Positions 24,817-32,478 of a DNA stretch of 64,000 bases are shown in pieces (the first letter of the stretch is position 1; each line of letters opens with the position of its first letter). Origin of the DNA: Silanimonas sp. (GTDB lineage: Bacteria; Pseudomonadota; Gammaproteobacteria; Xanthomonadales; Xanthomonadaceae); assembly GCF_027531545.1 (NCBI RefSeq), contig NZ_JAPZSC010000020.1, forward strand, positions 62,001 through 126,000, written 5' to 3'. Under the pieces are notes generated by a model that worked only from the letters and a program-made list of their open reading frames with translations, ran no database searches and had not been told where the DNA came from. The position numbers and the translations under genes are program-made.

Positions 24817-26244
24817 ATGACTTCCACCGCCGCGCCGTCGCGCGCGCCCGACACGCTGCTGGTGCTTCTCGCCGTCGCCCTCGTGCTGGCGGCGATCGTG
24901 CCCTTCGTGCCTGCCGGCTTCTTCGCGCCCGGGCAGCCGATGTCGCTGGCGAGCTTCCAGCCCGGCGAGTCCGCCCTCGGCCTCACCCTGTTCTCGAGCG
25001 AGGCCGACACGCGCGGCCTGCTCAACCTGTTCTTCGACGGCTTCACCTCCGGCAGCCGCAACGGCGCTGCGATCGGCGTGATCGCCTTCGTGCTCACCGT
25101 CGGCGGCGCCTTCGGCCTCGTGCAGGCCAGCGGCGCCGTCGACAACGGCTTGAAGCGCCTCGTCGCGCGCTTCGGCCACCATCCGCGACTGCTGCTCGCC
25201 GTGCTGTTCGTCGCTTTCTCCACCGGCGGCGCGGTGTTCGGCATGGGCGAGGAGACCATCGCCTTCCTCGCCCTGCTGCTGCCGCTGATCCGGCGTCTGG
25301 GCTATCCGCCGGAAGTCGGCGTGATGGTCACCTACATGGCCAGCCAGATCGGCTTCGGCACCTCGTGGATGAACCCCTTCAGCGTCGCCGTGGCGCAGGG
25401 TATCGCCGGATTGCCGCTGCTGTCGGGCGCGCCGTTCCGGATGGCGATGTGGGCGGCCTTCACCGCGGTGGGGCTGGCCTTCGTCCTTCGCTACGCGACG
25501 GCACATCGCCGCGCACCGGAGGCGACGGATACGGACGACGGGACGGCCACCGCCGGCCCCGCGAGCGCGCCCCTCGGCTGGGTCGACCACGCCGTGCTGT
25601 GGGCGACGCTGGCCACGGTCACGTGGATCGTCTGGGGCGTCACCGTCGCCGGCTACTACATCGCCGAGATCGCCACGCAATTCTTCGCGCTCGGCCTGTT
25701 CGCCGGTGTCGCCGCGGTGATTGGCGGCCGCATCAGCGCCAACGCGGCAGTGCAGGCTTTCACCGATGGCGTGCGCGCGCTCGTGCCGGTCGTGCTGGTG
25801 ATCGCCGTGGCCAAGGGCATGCTCGGCATCCTCGGCGGCAGCGACCCGCACGCGCCGTCCGTGCTCAACACCGCGCTCTACACCATGGGCAGCGCCATCG
25901 CCGGCATGCCCGAACTGGTCGCCGCGTGGGGCATGCTGGCGGCGCAGTCGGTGTTCAACTTCTTCGTCAGCTCCGGCAGCGCGCAAGCCACGATCACCAT
26001 GCCGCTGATGGCGGGCCTCGGCGAACTCGTCGGCGTCAGCAAGCAGGTCAGCGTGCTGTGCTTCCAACTCGGCGACGGGTTCACCAACCTGGTGATCCCC
26101 ACCTCCGCCGCCATGATGGGTGCCATCGGCGTGGCCGGCCTCGGCTGGCTCCAGTGGGTGCGCATCATCTTCCGCTTCATGCTGCTGCTGATGGCGCTCT
26201 CCGCCCTCACCGTGGCCCTTGCCGTCGGGATCGGTTATGTCTGA
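24817..26244 (+). CDS. YfcC / C4-dicarboxylate carrier-like inner-membrane transporter
   Basis: The 475-residue protein has about 12 hydrophobic helices and the conserved mid-protein blocks of the DcuC-like/YfcC family: STGGAVFGMGEETIAF, YMASQIGFGTSWMNPF, VFNFFVSSGSAQATITMPLM and FQLGDGFTNLVIPTS. Members move dicarboxylates, arginine or dipeptide-like substrates. Placed between a TonB receptor and an isoaspartyl dipeptidase-like gene, with which it overlaps by eight bases, it is the natural candidate for carrying beta-aspartyl dipeptides or released amino acids into the cytoplasm. The ATG at 24,817 is chosen because the sequence before it is hydrophilic and lacks family resemblance. Confidence 0.85.
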   Translation: MTSTAAPSRAPDTLLVLLAVALVLAAIVPFVPAGFFAPGQPMSLASFQPGESALGLTLFSSEADTRGLLNLFFDGFTSGSRNGAAIGVIAFVLTVGGAFGLVQASGAVDNGLKRLVARFGHHPRLLLAVLFVAFSTGGAVFGMGEETIAFLALLLPLIRRLGYPPEVGVMVTYMASQIGFGTSWMNPFSVAVAQGIAGLPLLSGAPFRMAMWAAFTAVGLAFVLRYATAHRRAPEATDTDDGTATAGPASAPLGWVDHAVLWATLATVTWIVWGVTVAGYYIAEIATQFFALGLFAGVAAVIGGRISANAAVQAFTDGVRALVPVVLVIAVAKGMLGILGGSDPHAPSVLNTALYTMGSAIAGMPELVAAWGMLAAQSVFNFFVSSGSAQATITMPLMAGLGELVGVSKQVSVLCFQLGDGFTNLVIPTSAAMMGAIGVAGLGWLQWVRIIFRFMLLLMALSALTVALAVGIGYV

Positions 26245-27373
26245 ATTGCTGTGGATCCGCGACGCGGAGTTGATGACGCCGGCACCCGCCGGACGTGGCG
26301 ATGTGCTGGTCGCGAACGGCCGCGTGCTGGCGATGGGCACGGGGCTCGACCCGCGCGGTTGCGGCGTGCCGGTGCGGACCATCGATGCCGGCGGGCACTG
26401 GCTCTGCCCCGGCCTCGTCGATGGCCTCGTGCACTTCGGCGGCGGCGGCGGCGAAGGGGGCTTCGCCACGCGCATGCCGCCGCTCGCCGCGGCGACCGCG
26501 CTCGCCGCGGGCGTCACCACGATGATCGGCGCACTCGGCACCGACGACGTCACCCGCAGCCACGCCGACCTGTTGGCCTGCGCGCGGGCGCTGGCCGCCA
26601 GCGGGCTCTCGGCATACACGCTCACTGGGTCCTATCAGGTACCGCCGGTCACGCTCACCGGCAGCGTCCGCGGCGACGTCGCCTTCATCCCGGAAATGAT
26701 CGGCCTCGGCGAGATCGCCATCGCCGACCACCGCGGCTCGCAGCCCAGCGCCGCGGAACTGGCGCGCCTCGCGTCGGACGCGCGCGTGGGCGGCATGCTC
26801 GCCGGCAAGTCGGGCACGGTGCTCGTGCACTGCGGCGAAGCGCCCGAAGGGCTCGCGTTGCTGCGCGAGGCGAGCTCGCGCTGGCCGGTGCCGATCAAGC
26901 AGTGGCATCCCACCCATGTGAACCGCCATGCCGCGCTGCTCGCCGACGGCTTCGAGTTCGTGCGCGAAGGCGGCAGCATCGACTTCACCACCAGCAGCAC
27001 GCCGGATTTCGTCGCCGCGGGCGAAGTTCCCGCCGCGCTCGCCTTGGCCGACGCCCTCGCCGCCGGCTTGCCGATCGAACGATTGACGATGAGCTCCGAC
27101 GGCCAGGCCAGCCTGCCGCACTTCGATGCGCAGGGACGGCTGGTCTCGCTTGAGGTCGCGCCGATCGGCAGCCTGCTGTCCAGCGTCCGCGAGGCCGTGG
27201 AGCTGCACCGGCTGCCGCTCGCCACCGCGCTCGCCGCGGCCACGTCCTCGCCCGCGGCGGTTTGGGGACTGGCGACGAAGGGCCGCATCGCCCCGGGCAT
27301 GGATGCCGACCTCGTCCTGCTCGACCGCGACACCTTGGGGCTGCGTTGGACGATGGCCGGCGGCAGGCTCTGA
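26237..27373 (+). CDS. iadA: Isoaspartyl dipeptidase-like amidohydrolase (IadA family) with altered metal ligands
   Basis: The 378-residue enzyme matches IadA along its length: GGGGEGGF, ALGTDDVTRS, TGSYQVPPVTLTGSV, ADHRGSQPS, RVGGMLAGKSG, VHCGE, HPTHVNRH and TMSSDG. IadA cleaves beta-Asp-X dipeptides such as those made from cyanophycin. The ligands H199, H226 and D288 (E. coli H201, H230, D285) are present. The HxH pair, however, reads L64-V-H66 in place of His-x-His, and the bridging lysine (E. coli K162) is Glu in LGEIAIADHR. Glu is a known bridging ligand in some amidohydrolases; loss of the first His is more unusual. The ATG lies within the end of the transporter gene (eight-base overlap). 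Confidence 0.85.
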   Translation: MSELLWIRDAELMTPAPAGRGDVLVANGRVLAMGTGLDPRGCGVPVRTIDAGGHWLCPGLVDGLVHFGGGGGEGGFATRMPPLAAATALAAGVTTMIGALGTDDVTRSHADLLACARALAASGLSAYTLTGSYQVPPVTLTGSVRGDVAFIPEMIGLGEIAIADHRGSQPSAAELARLASDARVGGMLAGKSGTVLVHCGEAPEGLALLREASSRWPVPIKQWHPTHVNRHAALLADGFEFVREGGSIDFTTSSTPDFVAAGEVPAALALADALAAGLPIERLTMSSDGQASLPHFDAQGRLVSLEVAPIGSLLSSVREAVELHRLPLATALAAATSSPAAVWGLATKGRIAPGMDADLVLLDRDTLGLRWTMAGGRL

Positions 27374-27482
27374 TTGCCGCCTCGTGCGACGGCCGCTGAA
27401 CGACGGCGTCGCAACGGGGAACCTTAAGTACGCATTCACTCCGGCGGCGGATGATGGATTGGCCCACCCGGAGACCGCCCCC

Positions 27483-28577
27483 ATGCTGCGCCGCACCGCG
27501 TTCCTTGCCTTGTCGTCGCTGGTCCTGAGCGGCTGCGTCACCTACGAAGTCGTCGAGCGGCGCGTGTACCGCGAGGACGGCAGTTACACGCGCACGTACG
27601 ATCCCTACGACGACGGTCGCCGCTACGAGGAGCGTTCGTACGATCGCTACGACGATCGCTACGACGATCGCTACGACCGTGACGGACGGGTCCGGCGCTA
27701 CGAGTACGACGCGCCGCGCTACGGCGGCTACGACGACGATCCCTACGACCGCTGGTTCTACGGCTACCGCGGTTACGGCTCGGCGTGGGCGCTCGATCCG
27801 TACTTCGGCTACAGCGGTTCGTCGGTGCGCATCGTCTACGGCCATCGCGGCTACCGACCCACGTGGTACTGGTCCTCGTGGTATTCGCCGTCATGGTCGA
27901 ACCGGTGGATCTGGTCGCCCTCCTGGAACAGCGGTTACCGGCCGTGGGGCGGCGGCTACTACCTCCATGGTTACGGTTATAGGTACGGCCGTGGCCGCGG
28001 CTACACGCCGTCAAGGCCGCACGTGCCGCGCCCGCAGGAGCCGCGCCCGGTGGAAGCGCGGCCGATGCCGAAGCCGGCCGTGCGCAGTGTCGGGCCCGAC
28101 GTCTCGCTCCCGGTGATGACCGGCCCGAGCATTGGCGGCGAAGCGTTGCGCCCCGCGGCGCGCGAACAACACTGGGAACAACCCGACCAGCCCGCGGCGA
28201 TGCCGGAGGCCATGCCACGGGCGAAGCCGCAGCCCGTGTTCGTCGACGCGCCGACGCAAGAGACGCCGATGCCGCGCTTCGAGCGCAAGCCGCACGAGGA
28301 ACCGCCGCGCTTCGATGAACCCCGCTTCGAACCCCGCGAGGAGCCCCGCTTCGAACCCCGCGAGGAGCCCCGCTTCGAACCCCGCGAGGAGCCCCGCTTC
28401 GAACCCCGCGAGGAGCCCCGCTTCGAACCCCGCGAGGAGCCCCGTTTCGAACCCCGCGAGGAGCCCCGTTTCGAACCCCGCGAGGAGCCGCGTTTCGAAC
28501 CCCGCGAGGAGCCCCGCTTCGAGCCGCGCGAGGAACCCCGCGAGGAGCAGCCCGTCGTCGAGGATCACCTCCAGTAG
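27483..28577 (+). CDS. Lipoprotein with Arg/Tyr/Trp-rich core and C-terminal 8-residue repeats
   Basis: The 364-residue product begins with a lipoprotein signal, MLRRTAFLALSSLVLSGC, so Cys18 would be acylated. Residues 30 to 90 are rich in Arg, Asp and Tyr (RYDDRYDDRYD), followed by a Tyr/Trp/Gly-rich stretch, a Pro-rich region, and nine copies of FEPREEPR. The composition suggests a disordered envelope protein. Its function is not recognised; similar lipoproteins with YXXD/R-rich cores occur in Xanthomonadales. The ATG at 27,483 is chosen for its lipobox. It stands alone between iadA and the hybrid kinase. Confidence 0.8.
   Translation: MLRRTAFLALSSLVLSGCVTYEVVERRVYREDGSYTRTYDPYDDGRRYEERSYDRYDDRYDDRYDRDGRVRRYEYDAPRYGGYDDDPYDRWFYGYRGYGSAWALDPYFGYSGSSVRIVYGHRGYRPTWYWSSWYSPSWSNRWIWSPSWNSGYRPWGGGYYLHGYGYRYGRGRGYTPSRPHVPRPQEPRPVEARPMPKPAVRSVGPDVSLPVMTGPSIGGEALRPAAREQHWEQPDQPAAMPEAMPRAKPQPVFVDAPTQETPMPRFERKPHEEPPRFDEPRFEPREEPRFEPREEPRFEPREEPRFEPREEPRFEPREEPRFEPREEPRFEPREEPRFEPREEPRFEPREEPREEQPVVEDHLQ
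28326..28541 (+). repeat. Nine tandem 24-bp repeats encoding FEPREEPR
   Basis: The unit TTCGAACCCCGCGAGGAGCC plus CCGC recurs at 28,326, 28,350, 28,374, 28,398, 28,422, 28,446, 28,470, 28,494 and 28,518, followed by a shorter degenerate unit. Differences between copies are at third codon positions (CGC/CGT, CCC/CCG, GAA/GAG), so the peptide is kept. Such in-frame minisatellites change length by slippage. Confidence 0.9.
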
Positions 28578-28635
28578 TCGACGGCCGGCGCCGCCCTGAT
28601 ATCGTCCGCAGATCGCAGGCTGCGGACGACCGACG

Positions 28636-31600
28636 TTGCCGAACCCTCTCCCGGAAACCGCCGCCGACCCGGCCTCCGTGACGCCGGGAGCCCGTAGCGT
28701 CGACTGGCGCGGGCGCAGCCTCGTCCTGCTTCAGTTCACCCTGCTGGCCTGCATCGCCAACAGCCTCGCGATGCAGCTGCCGGGCAGCACCCCGTTCCTC
28801 GTCGGGAACATGGCGGCGGTCGCCGTCGCGATGCGCTTCGGACTGCGCATGGGTTTGCCGGTGGCGCTGGTTGCCAGCGGCATCACGGGGAACCCGCTGT
28901 GGGTCTCGCTCGCCGTGCTCGAGTGCATTCTCGTCGCCCGATGGCGGCTGCAGCCATGGAGCCCGTTCACGCTGTGGTGGCGCGTCTGGCTGCCGCTGTC
29001 GCCCGTGGTCGCGTGGATCACCCTGCCCGCCGGCATCAACGATCCCTGGCTCTGGCTGGGCGGGTTCGCCGTGGTGCTGACGACCGGCGCCACGTCCATC
29101 GTCGGTGGCCGCCAGCTCGCCAGCGTCACGCGCTCGAGGCGGCAGCGCGCGGGCCAGCCCATGGCCCTGCAGCTTTCCGTCCAGCTCTCCACCCTGATGG
29201 CCGCTCCGGCGACAGTCGTCATCGCGATGCTGGTGCAATGGGGACACCAGGTCGACGTGCAACGCACGGCGCTGTTCATCGACGGCAAGGCCGAACAGCT
29301 GGCCGTCGGCACGTCGGAGGAAGTCCGCCGCCACCGCGATGCCGTGGCGCAGGCCGCGCTTTCCTTGCCCATCCTCGGCGCGCCGACCCTGCTGCGGCAG
29401 GTGTCGTCGGTGCACCCCGGATTCCTGTCACTGCTCAGCGCCGACGGCCTCGGCCAGGTCCAGTACTCGATGCTCCGGGGCGAAGCACCTCGCCAACGCG
29501 CCAGCGACGTCTCCGACCGCGCCTACTTCCGCGAAACCGTCGCCCGCGGCGAGCCCACCGTTTCGCCAGTGTTCCAGGGCCGCGGAATCGGCAGCGACCT
29601 GATCGTCGCCGTGGCCGCGCCCGTCCGGGCGAGCGATGGCCGCATCGATGGCGTATTGCAGGGCTCTCTCTCACTCGGCCAGCTGGTGCTGGAAGAACGC
29701 AACCGCCTCGATACCGCGGCCCTGCGCTATGCCGTCAGCGATGCCATCGGGCAGATCGTCATGTCCAGCCTCCCCGACCTGCCGGTGAAGACCAGCTCGG
29801 TGATCGCCCGCGGGCGCCTTGACGGCCACGCGGCCCAGCCGTGGTGGGCGCAGCGCCTCTACGCGGCACCAAGGCTGGTGTTCGATGCCAAGCAACAGTT
29901 CCTGGTGGCCGTGCACGACGTCGATGGCATCGCTTGGCAGGTGCGCGTGCTGCAGCCATTGCGCCCCCTCGAACGCCGGCAGACCCTGCGCTCCCTGCTG
30001 GCGGCCCTCCTCGTTCTGGCACTGATCGTCGGACTGCAGCGGCTCGCGCGGCGCTTCGCCGAGAGCCACGCGCGCGGGCTGGCGCAAGTGGTGGATCGCC
30101 TGCGGGGGCTCGACCCCTCGCGGAACGGCTCCCGGTTCGCCGGCGTGATGGAAGCGAGCAGTGCCGAACTGTCGGAACTCATCCACGATTTCGAGGCGGC
30201 CGAGTCGCGGCTGCAAGCGATGCATGCGGCGCTCCGCGACGCCGCCGAACAGCAGCAGGCGCTGAACCGCGAACTGGAGGCGCGCGTCGAAGAGCGCACC
30301 ATCGAACTCCGCCAGGCTTTGTCGCGCGCCGAGCATCTGGCCGCGGCGAAATCCAGCTTCCTCGCCAACATGAGCCACGAGCTGCGGACGCCGTTGGCGG
30401 CGATTCTCGGTTACTCGGAACAGGGCCTTCGCGACGAGGCAGGGCCTGGCGAGATGCGTCGCAGCCTGCAGACGGTCGTGCGCAACGGCCGCCACCTGCT
30501 CGAGATCGTCAACGACGTGCTCGATGCCAGCAAGATCGAAGCCGGCCAACTGCGCGTACAACAGCAACCGGTCGCGCCGCTGCCGTTGCTGGGCGAGGCC
30601 ATCGAGCTGCTGCGTCCACGCGCCCTGGAGAAGAACCTGCAGCTCGTGCTCTCGGCCCACTGGCCGCTGCCGGCGAAGGTGCTGGCCGACCCGCTGCGCC
30701 TGAAGCAGGTGCTGCTGAACCTGCTCAGCAATGCCATCAAGTTCACGCCGCACGGCTTCGTCGCGGTACGCGTCCGTGCCGACGCCGCCACCCGCCATTG
30801 GTCAATCGAAGTCGAGGACACCGGCATCGGGATGGACGCGGCGCAGTGCGAGCGCGTGTTCCAACGCTTCGAGCAGGCCGACGACTCGACCACCCGGAGC
30901 TACGGTGGCACCGGGCTCGGCCTGTACATCTCGCGCCAGCTCGCGCGGCAGATGGGCGGCGACCTGACGGCCACCAGCACGCCGGGCACCGGCAGCCGGT
31001 TCCTGCTGGCACTGCCGATCGGCCTCGATGCGCCCTGGCTCGAAGACGGCGAGGACCTACCGGCGACCGAAACACCGCTGCAGCGCGAGACGCCGCGCCT
31101 GCGCGGCCGCGTGCTGCTGGCGGACGACGTCGACGACCTGCGCGCGCTGCTGCGCGCCCGGATCGAGGCCACGGGCGCCGAGGTCATCGAGGCCGTGAAC
31201 GGTCGCGAGGCCCTGGACCGCCTCGCCGCCGCGGCGCCGGATCTCGTCCTGATGGACATGCACATGCCGGTGATGGACGGCCGCGACGCGGTGGCGCAGC
31301 TCCGCCGCGAGGGCCACGCGATGCCGGTCTACGCCTGCAGTGCCGATGTGATGGAGGACGACGTCGCGGCATTCATCGCGCTCGGCTGCAACGGCGCACT
31401 CGCCAAGCCGGTCGACATCGATGCGCTGCATGCCGTGCTGGCACGCCACCTGCTGGCGGCCGACATGACGGCACCGATGGTGCCTGCGCCCTCCCCCATT
31501 CCAGTGGCCCCCAGCACCCCGGCGGCGGCGCCCGACCCCCTGGCCGCGGCACTGGCCCAGATCCGCCAGCGCTTCAGCGCCAAGGTGCCCGAGGAGCGCG

Positions 31601-31854
31601 CGGCCTTGGCCGAAGCCCTCCAGCTCGTTTCGGCAGGCCAAGGCCGGGAGGCCCTCGTGCAGCTCGCCCATCGCCTCAAGGGCAGCGCCGGCACCTTCGG
31701 CTTCGACGAGGTGAGCAGCGCAGCGGGCGCCCTCGAACGAGCGGCCAAGGTCCCCTCGGAGCCCATCGAGGGGCTCGCGACGACGCTCGACCATGAACTC
31801 GCCGCCCTACAATCCGACGGGCCCTCGACCCGTCCGAAGGACGCCCCACCGTGA
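28636..31854 (+). CDS. Hybrid sensor histidine kinase with REC and HPt domains
   Basis: The start is TTG at 28,636 or GTG at 28,678. The N-terminus has several membrane helices (about 25 to 165) resembling a MASE-type sensor, then a Cache-like periplasmic segment (about 210 to 430), a further helix and a coiled coil. The kinase has the phospho-acceptor His near 580 (SFLANMSHELRTPLAAILGY), HATPase boxes (NLLSNAIKFTP, GGTGLGLYIS), a receiver with Asp874 (LVLMDMHMPVMDG) and a C-terminal HPt with His near 1012 (LAHRLKGSAGTFGF). This gives a complete internal phosphorelay. The TGA overlaps the GTG of a lone receiver by four bases, so the two very likely work together. Confidence 0.92.
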   Translation: MPNPLPETAADPASVTPGARSVDWRGRSLVLLQFTLLACIANSLAMQLPGSTPFLVGNMAAVAVAMRFGLRMGLPVALVASGITGNPLWVSLAVLECILVARWRLQPWSPFTLWWRVWLPLSPVVAWITLPAGINDPWLWLGGFAVVLTTGATSIVGGRQLASVTRSRRQRAGQPMALQLSVQLSTLMAAPATVVIAMLVQWGHQVDVQRTALFIDGKAEQLAVGTSEEVRRHRDAVAQAALSLPILGAPTLLRQVSSVHPGFLSLLSADGLGQVQYSMLRGEAPRQRASDVSDRAYFRETVARGEPTVSPVFQGRGIGSDLIVAVAAPVRASDGRIDGVLQGSLSLGQLVLEERNRLDTAALRYAVSDAIGQIVMSSLPDLPVKTSSVIARGRLDGHAAQPWWAQRLYAAPRLVFDAKQQFLVAVHDVDGIAWQVRVLQPLRPLERRQTLRSLLAALLVLALIVGLQRLARRFAESHARGLAQVVDRLRGLDPSRNGSRFAGVMEASSAELSELIHDFEAAESRLQAMHAALRDAAEQQQALNRELEARVEERTIELRQALSRAEHLAAAKSSFLANMSHELRTPLAAILGYSEQGLRDEAGPGEMRRSLQTVVRNGRHLLEIVNDVLDASKIEAGQLRVQQQPVAPLPLLGEAIELLRPRALEKNLQLVLSAHWPLPAKVLADPLRLKQVLLNLLSNAIKFTPHGFVAVRVRADAATRHWSIEVEDTGIGMDAAQCERVFQRFEQADDSTTRSYGGTGLGLYISRQLARQMGGDLTATSTPGTGSRFLLALPIGLDAPWLEDGEDLPATETPLQRETPRLRGRVLLADDVDDLRALLRARIEATGAEVIEAVNGREALDRLAAAAPDLVLMDMHMPVMDGRDAVAQLRREGHAMPVYACSADVMEDDVAAFIALGCNGALAKPVDIDALHAVLARHLLAADMTAPMVPAPSPIPVAPSTPAAAPDPLAAALAQIRQRFSAKVPEERAALAEALQLVSAGQGREALVQLAHRLKGSAGTFGFDEVSSAAGALERAAKVPSEPIEGLATTLDHELAALQSDGPSTRPKDAPP

Positions 31855-32246
31855 ACCTGCGCCCCCTGCAGCACATCCTCTGCGCCGATGACGACGCCGA
31901 CATGCGGATGATCCTCGAGGTCGCGCTCGGCACCCTGGGCGGCTGGCGGGTCACTCTCGCCGCCGACGGGGAAGAGGCCATCGCCGCCGCGCGCAGCGAC
32001 CGGCCCGACCTGATCCTTCTCGACGCCTCGATGGCCGGTGGCATGGGTGGCGCGCAAGCCCTCGGCGTGCTCCGTTCCGACCCCGAACTGGCCGCGATCC
32101 CGGTGGTCTTCGTCACGGGCTTGGCGACGGACGCCGATCGCGCCTCGTTCCAACGCTTCGGTGCCGTCGACCTGATTGCCAAGCCGTTCGACCCGCTGAC
32201 CCTCGCGGCGCGCGTGCGGGCCATCTGGCAGGACTTGCCGGGCTAA
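31851..32246 (+). CDS. Single-domain response regulator (receiver only)
   Basis: The 131-residue protein is one CheY-like receiver: the acidic pocket ILCADDDADMR, the phospho-acceptor Asp in LILLDASMAGG, the Thr in VFVTGLA and the Lys in LIAKPFDP are all present. It has no output domain. It starts with GTG at 31,851 inside the stop of the hybrid kinase gene, so it is translationally coupled and probably receives phosphate from that kinase's HPt domain. Its target could be the chemotaxis machinery or other regulators. Confidence 0.9.
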   Translation: MNLRPLQHILCADDDADMRMILEVALGTLGGWRVTLAADGEEAIAAARSDRPDLILLDASMAGGMGGAQALGVLRSDPELAAIPVVFVTGLATDADRASFQRFGAVDLIAKPFDPLTLAARVRAIWQDLPG

Positions 32247-32260
32247 GCCCGGATTCCGGG

Positions 32261-32299
32261 CAAAAAAAAGCCAGGAGCTCCCCCCGGAACTCCTGGCTT
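32261..32299 (-). terminator. Rho-independent terminator, minus strand
   Basis: AAGCCAGGAG pairs with CTCCTGGCTT (positions 32,269 to 32,299), and the plus strand shows a run of eight A bases just left of the stem, which is a T tract when read on the minus strand. It therefore stops transcripts coming from the chemotaxis receptor at 32,479, about 180 bases downstream of its stop codon, and may also act weakly on the receiver gene from the other side. Confidence 0.75.
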
Positions 32300-32478
32300 G
32301 TGTTCCGGCCCTCCTGGCTGCGACGCTCTCGCGCGGCTGCCACGCCCCCCGGCGCTGGAATATGGCTGGAACATTTCCATGATGCCTCAACCACAACGAT
32401 TGCGCATCATGAATTTGTCAATCGGCGTCAAACCGTGCCGGCCATCCCACCCCGGGCCGGGCGGCGCCGGGGGCCGAA

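Noticed and set aside
23241..27541. Long minus-strand frames opposite the TonB receptor, transporter and amidohydrolase genes
   Set aside because: Composition is Arg/Ala/Glu-rich noise with no domain, while the plus-strand genes have complete family signatures.
28326..28541. CRISPR array at the 24-bp repeats
   Set aside because: The units are contiguous without spacers and lie in frame within a lipoprotein gene.
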